A stretch of DNA of 64,000 nucleotides from Arenibacter catalasegens (GTDB taxonomy: Bacteria > Bacteroidota > Bacteroidia > Flavobacteriales > Flavobacteriaceae): the NCBI RefSeq assembly GCF_002909235.1, contig NZ_PHQQ01000022.1, forward strand, positions 1-64,000. The letters are read 5' to 3'. The notes under the pieces are model-generated. The model was given only the letters and a program-made list of their open reading frames with translations. It was not told where the DNA came from and did not search any database. Position numbers and translations under genes: made by a program. This document shows, in pieces, positions 54,605-62,962 of the stretch (positions are counted from its first letter, which is position 1; each line of letters opens with the position of its first letter).

Positions 54605-57139
54605 TTATGGAGTATTGTCAAAGGCATATGCCTTAGCCGTCAACTCCCAATTTTTATGATTTTTATTGTATAGTTGTTTGATCTTGGCACTTTCGGTGGG
54701 GTTGGTTTCATAAATACACTTTTCTTCCAAAGACGTTTCCACGCCATACACCTTTACCTTGTCCATCCAACAAAATGCAACCTCACGGAATTTCTTGTCT
54801 TTTGGTAGGTCTTTGTTGAGAGAAAGAATGAGTTGTTTCTGTTTTTCACCCAATCCCATTAGGGACTGTATTTTATCGAAGGATTGGGCAAAGTCGCGCA
54901 TATCTAAAAACACTTTTATATGCGAATTGACCACAATAGCATTTTTGATGATTTCAGAGGATATAAAATCATCTACTTTTTGGGAAATGAAGATTGGCTG
55001 GCCGCCCAACTTTCTGGCCATTCTAGACTGGCTGTTAAAGTAGTGTACAAGTTCCGGTCTTACTAGAGCCTTCCAGGCTTCGTCGACGGCCAGTATTTTA
55101 TTAATGGATAATCTTGAAGGGTCGTGCATCTTCTTGTTGAATATTTCCATAATCATCAAGGCGGTAATAGGAAATAGCAGTTCGTTATCAATCAATTTGC
55201 CCAATTTGAAATAAATAATCTTTTCATCACTTAGGCTGGAAATCCGATCGTCCAATTTGTTCAGTAAGCTTCCCCTAGTACCATTGGCATAGTATTTCTC
55301 CAAAAGGAACATGAATACATCGGAATCGAACTTTTCCTTTGGGACTTTTTTAGTTTTAATATAGGTTACAATGTGAATTTTACAGTATTCAAAAAATGTA
55401 TCGAACTTAAAATTTTTGTCTCCATTTTTCCACATCCATTCGTAATAGTCGGTAATCAAAAATTCCAAAACGGTATTTGTGATTTCTGATCCGCCTATAT
55501 TTCCATCCTGACCAATAATCAATTTTAGAAGGGTTACAAGGTAAATCAGCTTTCCTTCAACTAAAGTTTTGCCCTTGACGTCGCTTTGAAGAGAATCATA
55601 TTTGTCCAATAAAAAGGGGTTGAAGGTAAACGGCTTTTCATCATCGTGCTGCAACGTTACCCCGCCAAATACCTTAGTAAGTCTATCGTATGAGTTGCCA
55701 TCTTCCATAATTATGGCCTCAGCGCCCTGTCTTAGCTCGGAGGCAAAATAATGATTGGCCAAATAAGACTTGCCACCACCCGATCCTGAGGCGACCAACA
55801 TGCCCCGATTGAAGATCCAATCTTTTTTTTCTGGTTCCCTGTACACAGATACTGAAAGCGGTTGGCCAGAAACACGGTCAACCAACCGCAATCCATCAAC
55901 AGCCCTGGTTGCATCTTTATAACCGCCTTCAAAATAGAGTAGGGCAGTGGCCATATCACTGGGCATGGGCAGGTACATGTCTGAAGATATTCCGATTGCG
56001 TTACCAGCTACTCCTGCAAAGAATAGGTTCTTTCGGTCAATGGTGTTGTGTTTGGCATTTATCTTTAGTTTTTTGAAAGCGCCTGTAATAGAGTTTTCCA
56101 TTTGCCTGTGCTGATTCCCTATTTCTTCAAACCCAAAAACATTGAGATGGTAAAAAACAGATTCCTTATGATTTTCCAAAATTTCTTTGGTATAATCATA
56201 AATTTGGTCCGCATAGATGGCGTTGCTGTCATCTTTATTACCATTACCGAACCGTTGAAAGCTCTTGGCTTTTTTTCTTAAGCCTGAGAGGACTTTTTCT
56301 TGATTTGGAATATAAATGTATTGGTTAATGATGTGTTCATGAGGAACTTTGAAGCCTAAAGAAAAAAGATTGCCTATAGGAAATCGGTTTTGTCGGGTAG
56401 TGAATTTTCCATACAATTCGTAGGTGCCGATATGGTCTTTATTAAACTGGTCCAAGTTTTCCAGGGTAAAAAATTGTCCCTGTTTGTTTCCCACATGTAT
56501 GGTGTTGCTGTCAAAATCTACATCCACCAAATTTGTGCTATTTTCCTTAAGACCAAAGTATTTGGCATAAAGTCCATTTTGGGAAAACAGGTCGTCGTAT
56601 TCAAGAATCTGCGATTTTATGAGTCCGGAGGAATTGATCAGATTGTTCACGTTCTGTACCTGAGATTCAAAATCTGCTAGAACACTACTATTGATAAATT
56701 CATCGGGAACGGTTTGGGTCAAATAAAAATCCCTGTTTTTCTCTAAAAAGGAGTTCGCCCGTTTGGAACTGTATTTGATATAGTTTTCAGGGACAATACT
56801 TATATATAAATAGTGCGTTCCAACTAAATAGGGGCGACCTTGAAAATGTTTTTCGTTCGCCCTTTCCATCATATCGCCCTGCAGTCTTTCTGAGATGGGT
56901 GTATAGTTTTCTTGGAGGAAGAAATCTTGCCTATGTAAGAGTCTATTTGGCCCTAAAATATTTATGATGTTTAAGAAAAGTTCTTGAAGGGTCTCATATT
57001 CTTTGGCATCCAATGTGAATACCTCTGGAAGAATAAGTTGTAATGGAATCGTTAAACACCCCCTTTCTTTTGATATTAAGGCCTGCCGTTCGTATCCGTA
57101 TATAGGGAATGCATCCCAAAGAGCTACCTGTTTTCCCAT
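54605..57139 (-). CDS. traG: TraG family conjugative transposon ATPase (VirB4-like)
   Basis: An 844-aa AAA+ ATPase that powers the type IV transfer channel. Walker A is G452-SGGGKS458 (VASGSGGGKSYLANHYFASE), Walker B is KILAVDEAW with D686/E687, and the family block FFAGVAGNAIGISSDMYLPM precedes the ATPase domain. The N-terminal 400 residues form the VirB4-type membrane-associated domain. In Bacteroidetes transposons the name TraG refers to this VirB4 homologue, not to the VirD4 coupling protein. The start overlaps the end of traF by 16 bp. Length and motifs are intact. Confidence 0.96.
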   Translation of the reverse strand: MGKQVALWDAFPIYGYERQALISKERGCLTIPLQLILPEVFTLDAKEYETLQELFLNIINILGPNRLLHRQDFFLQENYTPISERLQGDMMERANEKHFQGRPYLVGTHYLYISIVPENYIKYSSKRANSFLEKNRDFYLTQTVPDEFINSSVLADFESQVQNVNNLINSSGLIKSQILEYDDLFSQNGLYAKYFGLKENSTNLVDVDFDSNTIHVGNKQGQFFTLENLDQFNKDHIGTYELYGKFTTRQNRFPIGNLFSLGFKVPHEHIINQYIYIPNQEKVLSGLRKKAKSFQRFGNGNKDDSNAIYADQIYDYTKEILENHKESVFYHLNVFGFEEIGNQHRQMENSITGAFKKLKINAKHNTIDRKNLFFAGVAGNAIGISSDMYLPMPSDMATALLYFEGGYKDATRAVDGLRLVDRVSGQPLSVSVYREPEKKDWIFNRGMLVASGSGGGKSYLANHYFASELRQGAEAIIMEDGNSYDRLTKVFGGVTLQHDDEKPFTFNPFLLDKYDSLQSDVKGKTLVEGKLIYLVTLLKLIIGQDGNIGGSEITNTVLEFLITDYYEWMWKNGDKNFKFDTFFEYCKIHIVTYIKTKKVPKEKFDSDVFMFLLEKYYANGTRGSLLNKLDDRISSLSDEKIIYFKLGKLIDNELLFPITALMIMEIFNKKMHDPSRLSINKILAVDEAWKALVRPELVHYFNSQSRMARKLGGQPIFISQKVDDFISSEIIKNAIVVNSHIKVFLDMRDFAQSFDKIQSLMGLGEKQKQLILSLNKDLPKDKKFREVAFCWMDKVKVYGVETSLEEKCIYETNPTESAKIKQLYNKNHKNWELTAKAYAFDNTP

Positions 57140-57447
57140 AACAATAGATTTTTATAGTCATTGGCTACTTTGATGGAATCAGGTTTGGAAGCATCGGCAA
57201 GTTTTTTAACAAAGCCATTGGCGCCATAGGTCCTAGAGTAAAACAACAGGATCATGAATACGACGACAATTGCTATACCAGTTATTAGCAAGGCCAACAA
57301 CATAGAAATAAAAGCGGATAGGACAAGACCTGTTATAATGGCAGCCGTACCAAGGTAAACGCAGTAAAAAATGTATTTCGCATTGAGACCTTTGTAATAG
57401 ACATCTTTTTGCAGCCCTTTCTTTATAGGAATGTGGCAATTTTCCAT
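57124..57447 (-). CDS. traF: conjugative transposon protein TraF (DUF4133)
   Basis: A 107-aa inner-membrane protein with the DUF4133 pattern: IPIKKGLQKDVYYKGLNAKY, then two transmembrane helices (about 28-48 and 50-70), and YGANGFVKKLADASKPDSIK. It is regarded as a VirB3-like component. It overlaps traG by 16 bp and starts 12 bp after traE, giving the conserved order traE-traF-traG. Confidence 0.92.
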   Translation of the reverse strand: MENCHIPIKKGLQKDVYYKGLNAKYIFYCVYLGTAAIITGLVLSAFISMLLALLITGIAIVVVFMILLFYSRTYGANGFVKKLADASKPDSIKVANDYKNLLLWENR

Positions 57448-57459
57448 ATTACGGGAAAT

Positions 57460-57780
57460 TTAGATGTTAGCTATTTCCTCACCTATGGCGATCAAGGCAA
57501 AAAATATGGCGATACCAATAATAATCTTGCCCAATTTATTGGCCAGGTCCGTCTGCTGATCCCGAATATAGAGATAGGTCAAACCTGTTATGGCAATGGC
57601 CACACCTGCAATAACCTTAATAATATCTACAATTTCCCTGGAAAGGTTTTTCGAATCGTTCTTGAAATCTTGTGCTTCCTGAAGCAGTTGATCGAATTGA
57701 CCATAGGAGCACACGGTTATGGATATCAGAATTAAAAATAGAAGAAATGTTTCAATTTTCGGATTCCGGCGGTATTTCAT
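57460..57780 (-). CDS. traE: conjugative transposon protein TraE (DUF4134)
   Basis: A 106-aa VirB2-like (pilin-type) membrane protein: signal or first helix (FLLFLILISITVCSYG), a short periplasmic part and two hydrophobic helices (IIKVIAGVAIAITGLTYLYI; LGKIIIGIAIFFALIAIGEE). The ATG at 57780 gives a normal length; a start at 57819 would add 13 residues lying inside the upstream gene. It overlaps the end of the preceding small gene by 29 bp. Confidence 0.88.
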   Translation of the reverse strand: MKYRRNPKIETFLLFLILISITVCSYGQFDQLLQEAQDFKNDSKNLSREIVDIIKVIAGVAIAITGLTYLYIRDQQTDLANKLGKIIIGIAIFFALIAIGEEIANI

Positions 57781-58102
57781 CGGCTGTATCCTTGTTGCGG
57801 ATGACTTTGAGTTTTTCATGCTTTTTGCGAGTTATGGAATTTGAATCATCTTCAAATGAACCCTCTCTAAAAGCTTCCAAAAGTTTAGAAGTGTCTTCCA
57901 CTTCGGTTATCTGGTCGAGTACAGCGTTTAAATCGGTCTTATCATTATCTGATTTATATACAAATTTATCATTTAAACGCAAATAATCTAATTTTTTCGA
58001 ATGTTTTTTTGTTTTTATACTTTTTTTGGATAATAGCACCCACATGATATACCCGTACCAAACAAGGGCAAGACCAAACAATATGTACCAGTAACTGCTC
58101 AA
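57752..58102 (-). CDS. small single-helix membrane protein of the tra operon
   Basis: A 116-aa protein with one N-terminal helix (YWYILFGLALVWYGYIMWVL) and a charged cytoplasmic tail rich in Lys, Asp and Glu. The start is TTG at 58102: no ATG is available before the helix, and a stop lies two codons upstream. Position between the DUF3408 gene and traE suggests the place of TraD-type proteins, but I do not recognise the sequence. It is co-transcribed, given the 9-bp gap upstream and the overlap downstream. Confidence 0.65.
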   Translation of the reverse strand: MSSYWYILFGLALVWYGYIMWVLLSKKSIKTKKHSKKLDYLRLNDKFVYKSDNDKTDLNAVLDQITEVEDTSKLLEAFREGSFEDDSNSITRKKHEKLKVIRNKDTADEIPPESEN

Positions 58103-58111
58103 ATTTCAGTT

Positions 58112-58558
58112 TTATTTTTGCTCAATGAGCGCAATTAATTTTTCATAATTTCTATTCGTAAAATCCAGCAAAACCTTTCGAATCAAATCGTTCCTTGAGG
58201 TCTTGACGCCCATTTTATAGGAGATACCCATTGCCAGTTTTTCATATTTCATAGCACAATCGCTGTTGATGGTCATAAAAAAAGTTTCTTTTTTATTTTT
58301 CAATTTATCGGTTTGCAATAACACATCCAGCTTTTTTCCTATACTAGGATTGTTTTCAGAAGGACTCTCTTGCTCTGGTTTCCCATTTTTCTCCAACTTG
58401 TTGATGGCATCTTCCTTTCTAACGTTTAGGGAAGGCGTTTGTTGTTTTACACCCAAACGATCCAGTTTTAGCTGTTCTAGCGCGCTTGTTGTCTCTTGGT
58501 TTTTATTTGCCATTTGCTCGAGCAGATCAAGTGTGGTGATTTTTTTCTGTTTTGCCAT
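58112..58558 (-). CDS. DUF3408-like protein (TraC position)
   Basis: A 148-aa basic protein. The N-terminal 80 residues are polar and low-complexity. The C-terminal 60 read ETFFMTINSDCAMKYEKLAM, then GVKTSRNDLIRKVLLDFTNR, a short strand plus helix pattern of the DUF3408/ribbon-helix-helix type found behind traA in these transposons. It may bind DNA or partner with the ParA-like TraA. It lies 11 bp after traA. Family assignment is by pattern and gene order. Confidence 0.75.
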   Translation of the reverse strand: MAKQKKITTLDLLEQMANKNQETTSALEQLKLDRLGVKQQTPSLNVRKEDAINKLEKNGKPEQESPSENNPSIGKKLDVLLQTDKLKNKKETFFMTINSDCAMKYEKLAMGISYKMGVKTSRNDLIRKVLLDFTNRNYEKLIALIEQK

Positions 58559-58569
58559 TGAAATCTAGT

Positions 58570-59253
58570 TTATAAATTTGATAACTGTTCTAATTCTTCG
58601 AAGAATTTTTTGATATCCATATCGCCTTCTTCCTTGTTTTCGGGAATGGGGTAGAGGGTATTCCTATACTGTTCCTTGTAAATGGTTCTGTCTTTGACCA
58701 CACTTTGCATTATAGGGATGCCGGCTTTTTCGAACTGTTGGCGGAGCAGTGAAAACTTGTTTTTTCTTACCAATTTATATTTGTTGAAAAATAAGTTAAC
58801 ACTTTTGAGTACACGCTCCTCATTGTCCAGAAAGTTGTTCTTTAAGGTAAAATAGAAATTAGAGGTGCTGTCTATCTCCAATTCGTCGTGGCTAAATGGG
58901 ATGAAAATATGTTCCACATATAAAAGGCCTTTGACCATTTCTACATTAAGACTCCCTGGAAGGTCCAGAATAATATAATCTATAAGACCGTAATATTTCA
59001 TAATTGTGTCTTGGATGGATCCTACTGTTACCCGTTCTATAGTGTAAGGCTCCAATTCCTCAATTTCCGAAGCATCCAAAAAACTAAGTTCACGCTGTCT
59101 TTTTTTATAGATGGAATACTGTGGATTGTCCCCATCCAAGAGCACTACCTTTTTTCCTTTTGCATAATGAAGATTGGAGGCAAGGATAAGGTTTAAGGTT
59201 GTTTTTCCGATACCACCTTTTTCACCCACGATACTTATAATTTTTGTTTCCAT
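58570..59253 (-). CDS. traA: ParA-family ATPase, conjugative transposon TraA
   Basis: A 227-aa deviant-Walker ATPase. The P-loop is EKGGIGKTTLN (K12, K17, T18), Walker A' is VVLLDGDNPQYS, and Walker B is IDYIILDLPGSLN. It is the first gene of the twelve-gene minus-strand tra operon and follows the AT-rich operator-like region. TraA-type ParA proteins are associated with partition or with relaxosome positioning; which applies is not known. Length is typical. Confidence 0.92.
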   Translation of the reverse strand: METKIISIVGEKGGIGKTTLNLILASNLHYAKGKKVVLLDGDNPQYSIYKKRQRELSFLDASEIEELEPYTIERVTVGSIQDTIMKYYGLIDYIILDLPGSLNVEMVKGLLYVEHIFIPFSHDELEIDSTSNFYFTLKNNFLDNEERVLKSVNLFFNKYKLVRKNKFSLLRQQFEKAGIPIMQSVVKDRTIYKEQYRNTLYPIPENKEEGDMDIKKFFEELEQLSNL

Positions 59254-59270
59254 GATATAGATATTAATTT

Positions 59271-59400
59271 TGATATATACATATATTATTTAGCAGTTAT
59301 AATCATATTTTGGAATATGAATATATATTTATAGGGACATATGTACATATAAATATATTTGAATATGTACCTATATTTAAGTTTAAATATATGTATATAA
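59271..59400 (-). promoter_or_regulatory. cluster of ATATGTACATAT-type palindromes before the tra operon
   Basis: A perfect 12-bp palindrome ATATGTACATAT lies at 59339-59350. Near-copies occur around 59271 (ATATATACATATAT), 59363 (ATATGTACCTAT) and 59389 (ATATGTATATAA). Repeated boxes 20-140 bp before traA suggest an operator for the whole tra operon. Confidence 0.5.
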
Positions 59401-59628
59401 TTATTTAATAATCAGATTTTTACAGTAAATATTTTAATGTAAGAACATATAAAACCATATAAAAACAGATGGGTACAGCGGGAGGTTCCATGTGGTTTTA
59501 TGCATTGGTTTTTTGTTGAGTAAGTTTTGTATTTTTTACCAACCATGTAGAGAATATTATTACCATTTTGTACGCCTGGATAGGATTGTAGTTTTCCATT
59601 GATTATGTTAATCTGGTTTATTCCAATA

Positions 59629-59907
59629 TTATATTTTTGAATGGCCAGGTTTGAATAAAATAGTGGTTTTTGTATAAACCAAATACCTACGGAAGTCGAG
59701 CAACCCTTTCACTACAATCCTCCCCATGCGGACACGCTTCGCCGGTCCACTTGTGAAGTCTTTCCGTTCCCGTTTTCCTCGACACCCTCGGTACCGCGCA
59801 AAAGTACAAGCACCAAAAAAAGTCGCTTGACCTTTCTTCCCCCAACCCACAAAAAATAGTAGAATTTCGATGATTCCCATCATTTCCAATGTACCAAATA
59901 AGACCAT
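59629..59907 (-). other. GC-rich conserved-looking island, ncRNA or small gene
   Basis: Within AT-rich surroundings, about 59690-59830 is clearly GC-richer. The minus strand has a 92-codon open frame (GKKGQATFFGACTFARYRGC, then RKDFTSGPAKRVRMGRIVVK). I recall similar frames predicted at this place in other Bacteroidota conjugative elements. The unlikely composition (many Arg, Gly and Cys) suggests the conservation is at DNA or RNA level rather than protein. Not called as a gene. Confidence 0.4.
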
Positions 59908-60013
59908 ATAATTCTAATGCCTGTACCCATTTATAGTCATATGTCCTGATATGTATTTAATGTGTAAAATACTGATTATTAGATTGTTATAATCAATTTT
60001 ATTCTACTATATT

Positions 60014-60077
60014 TATCCGTGTAGACGGATAGCAAGTTATGTTTTAAGCATCTTAAAACGGCTACTTCTGACGAAGT
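60014..60077 (+). other. candidate origin of transfer (oriT)
   Basis: Three inverted repeats stand in a row: TATCCG-TGTAGA-CGGATA, GTTTTAAG-CAT-CTTAAAAC and ACTTC-TGAC-GAAGT. They end 26 bp before the MobC-like gene. MOBP-type oriTs lie directly upstream of the relaxosome genes and have such repeats next to the nick. The nick itself cannot be placed. Confidence 0.6.
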
Positions 60078-60103
60078 GAAAACAGATAATATAGAAGGAT
60101 AAA

Positions 60104-60487
60104 ATGGCAATCAACAAGGGCGGGAGAAAACGTTTGGGGGATAGGAAGCGGGAGCATGCCATAACGCTTAGGTTCAATGGCACGGAACTTGAAAAAGTAA
60201 AGACCATCCTGCAGTCCTATAATCTTGACTTTGCTAAAAGGGGATCGGTGGGACCATTTTTGAGAAAGCTTATCCTAAGCAGGGAAACGATAAAAGAGAA
60301 ACGGGTTCCAGATGAAATATCGAACCTCAATTACCAATTGAACAAAATAGGATCCAATATCAACCAACTGGTAAAGGTGGCCAACTACAAGAATATGCGA
60401 AGCACCAACGCAAGCCTAGAACGCGAGATGGAAAAAGCCAGCGAACTGATGCTCGAACTTATAGAAACGATCAACAACGGAAGTTAA
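60104..60487 (+). CDS. MobC-like relaxosome accessory protein
   Basis: A 127-aa basic protein. The N-terminal half looks like a ribbon-helix-helix DNA binder (KREHAITLRFNGTELEKVKT). The C-terminal half has the MobC signature (EISNLNYQLNKIGSNINQLV) and a coiled-coil end. It should bind oriT and help the relaxase load. A good ribosome-binding site (AGAAGGA) precedes the ATG, and the relaxase gene begins 1 bp after its stop. Confidence 0.88.
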   Translation: MAINKGGRKRLGDRKREHAITLRFNGTELEKVKTILQSYNLDFAKRGSVGPFLRKLILSRETIKEKRVPDEISNLNYQLNKIGSNINQLVKVANYKNMRSTNASLEREMEKASELMLELIETINNGS

Positions 60488-60488
60488 A

Positions 60489-62783
60489 ATGATAGCAAGG
60501 ATACTATATCGGAATAATGTGCAGGGGATAATGAATTATGTATTGGGCAAGGCGGATAGCACCATACTCGGCTTCCAGAACACCTATTCGGATACCGATA
60601 CCAACACAGCATTTTTAGGTAGGGTCCTTTACTATCTCGGCAATCGGCACGATTCTGAAAGACGATATGTACATGCAACTATCAATCTTCCCCGAGGCGA
60701 ACAATTGGAAGACAAGGACTTTTTTGAACTGTCCAAAGCGTACATGGAACATATGGGATATGGAGAACAGCCCTATATGGTGGTACGCCACCACGATACC
60801 AAGCACGAGCATGTCCATATTGTCTCGACCACCATAAGGGAAGATTGTCTGCAAATAAACCTTTCCAATGATTTCAAAAGGAACGTAGCAACACAGAAAT
60901 ACCTTGAAAAACAGTTTGGGCTCTCCCCGTCGCCTGAAACACGAAAGGACAGGGAGCTACCGGTATATCGGATCCCGCAATTCAAGAACGAGGACATTAA
61001 CGGGGTCAGGTTCTATATACAGGATATCACAAACAACATGCTCCAGAAGTACAAGGTGCGAAGCTTCAAAGAACTGTCCAAAATACTAAGACCGCACCAC
61101 ATCCAAGTAAGGACGGTGGACCACAATGGTAGGAATGGCGTATCGTTTGGCATCGAAGTAGAAGACGGCTACAGTTCAAGATTTATCAACGGCTCTACCG
61201 TACATCCTCAATTAAGCGGACCAAAACTGCAAAAGGTTTTTGAACGGAACATGCGCTCCAAGCTATTACCTATAGTTAAAAAGCGTTTGGAAAAGCAAAT
61301 AATGACCACATTTAAACTGTTCAAGAGTATTCACTTTGAAGACCTGCCGGATGTATTAAAATCCTATCAGAATCTGGATTGTGAATTGCTTTATGGAAAG
61401 AAAATGCAACTAAGGGACATTATCATCTATGATAAATCAGGATTTATATGTAGTACTTCGGAAATAGGTTCAGAAATAGATGTCGTAAAGCATCCACAGT
61501 TAAACAATTCCGAGTATGGGGAAACCAGCATAGATGTGGATAGCAACCAATTTGTTCTTGAAATACAAAAACTTATAAAGAACGCTTTTTACAAAGCCTA
61601 TTTCGATGCCAATAAACGTGATATATTGTTATCGGAATTTGTATCGCTCAAAAGTTTTAAGGAGGTGCTGCCCTTTTTAGCGAGTTCGGAACGATATTCA
61701 TTTCTAAACCATTATATGCCCGAAAATAATGGTAGTACCTTATTGATTTCGGTACAAAAGGAATTTGAGAGCATGCGAATGATGTTGGGTATAAAGGAAT
61801 CGAAAAAAGAACTCAAAACACTGGAAAACAGGGTTTCGATTTTAAAAAAGGCATTGGAAGCCAATGTATTCGATATTGCTGGGAGCAAAAGTACCTTATT
61901 TCATTTGCTACAGAGTTTGGGCCTTAAATATAGTAATGGCACCATATCCTATAGCAACTCCAATGTCCATTCCGTTAAGATGTTCCTGGACAATTATCAT
62001 GTTCCAAATGAGAATGAAGCCTACATATCCTTTGGTTGTATCAATCAAAATGAAAAGGTATTGGAAGTGTTAATGGAAGAAAAAGGGTGTAAGGCTCTTG
62101 ATTTAAGCGCCACCGCTTTTTTCCTTCCCATTTTACTGCCCCAATTATACAGTTCAATGACTCTGGATTATGGAAAGTGGTTTGAGGAACATTGCTTGAA
62201 GGCATATCTCCATAAAACGGAACGGCTCCATTTGTCATACGAAAAATCCGCAATCGATTATATAAAACTGTTCAACGCCAAGGGATTTTCTTTTGAGCAA
62301 ATAGAGGATGATATTTGCATCAGCTCCATATACTCAAAACAAAGGGTCAGTATTCCGTTAGCATCAAAAACCCAGGCATATCTTAAATCGATCAAGAATT
62401 TGGATCAAGTGTTGAACGAGCAATCCAAAACATTATCCAATATAATGGATGAGGGTAGGGGACAGCTCAAAAATTTATGGCTTTCTTATTTGATAGAAAA
62501 AGAATTGTATGCTAAAGCTGCTTTTATAATGATCTACGATAAATTACGTCCAAATTTGGATAAGGACGTTATGGAGTACCATTTAGAAAAGGGGTTGCGG
62601 GAAGGGTTACTTCAAGTATCCAAACAAAAGTTGAATTCACAACAGGCAACCATTTTGCGAAGGAGTGCCTTTGCCTTCAGTACCCTTTTGGGATTTGGAG
62701 GTTATAAGGACGAAGAAGTATTTAATGGGTTTAAGGACGAGATGACAGATTATTCGAAACGTAAAGGAATTTACCTCTCGTGA
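60489..62783 (+). CDS. MOBP-family relaxase / mobilization nuclease
   Basis: A 764-aa relaxase that nicks oriT and leads the strand into the recipient. The N-terminal domain has the histidine triad H102-x-D-x-x-H106-x-H108-x-H110 (RHHDTKHEHVHIVS) and the upstream motif RRYVHATINLPRGEQL. The likely catalytic Tyr is in the first 60 residues (Y17 in IMNYVLGKA is the best candidate). The C-terminal 450 residues are unassigned and probably contact the channel. It is translationally coupled to the MobC-like gene. The coupling protein gene normally found next is not within the window; a Fic gene follows instead. Confidence 0.93.
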   Translation: MIARILYRNNVQGIMNYVLGKADSTILGFQNTYSDTDTNTAFLGRVLYYLGNRHDSERRYVHATINLPRGEQLEDKDFFELSKAYMEHMGYGEQPYMVVRHHDTKHEHVHIVSTTIREDCLQINLSNDFKRNVATQKYLEKQFGLSPSPETRKDRELPVYRIPQFKNEDINGVRFYIQDITNNMLQKYKVRSFKELSKILRPHHIQVRTVDHNGRNGVSFGIEVEDGYSSRFINGSTVHPQLSGPKLQKVFERNMRSKLLPIVKKRLEKQIMTTFKLFKSIHFEDLPDVLKSYQNLDCELLYGKKMQLRDIIIYDKSGFICSTSEIGSEIDVVKHPQLNNSEYGETSIDVDSNQFVLEIQKLIKNAFYKAYFDANKRDILLSEFVSLKSFKEVLPFLASSERYSFLNHYMPENNGSTLLISVQKEFESMRMMLGIKESKKELKTLENRVSILKKALEANVFDIAGSKSTLFHLLQSLGLKYSNGTISYSNSNVHSVKMFLDNYHVPNENEAYISFGCINQNEKVLEVLMEEKGCKALDLSATAFFLPILLPQLYSSMTLDYGKWFEEHCLKAYLHKTERLHLSYEKSAIDYIKLFNAKGFSFEQIEDDICISSIYSKQRVSIPLASKTQAYLKSIKNLDQVLNEQSKTLSNIMDEGRGQLKNLWLSYLIEKELYAKAAFIMIYDKLRPNLDKDVMEYHLEKGLREGLLQVSKQKLNSQQATILRRSAFAFSTLLGFGGYKDEEVFNGFKDEMTDYSKRKGIYLS

Positions 62784-62897
62784 TTAGTCGATTCTGTTCC
62801 GGAAAACATTGAAATCATAGCATAGGAAATTAAATATATTAGAATAGATTAATTATGGTAGTGAACAAGAGTAGGTTTTACCCCTATGATCCAAACA

Positions 62898-62955
62898 AAG
62901 GTAATTTTTTATTATATTTACCCTCGTTAATAAAACGCAAGTAATTATTACCCTC
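62898..62955 (+). promoter_or_regulatory. repeated GGTAAT/TTACCCTC boxes before the Fic gene
   Basis: TTACCCTC occurs at 62918 and 62948, 30 bp apart. Each follows an inverted partner (GGTAAT at 62900; GTAAT-T-ATTAC at 62941-62951). This could be an autoregulatory operator. Confidence 0.35.
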
Positions 62956-62962
62956 ATTCAAA

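Larger units (their letters stand above)
59254..60103. other. divergent control region between tra and mob operons
   Basis: An 850-bp region holding, in order, AT-rich palindromes (59271-59400), a GC-richer island (59629-59907) and three stacked hairpins before the mob genes (60014-60077). It probably carries both promoters and oriT. Confidence 0.6.
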
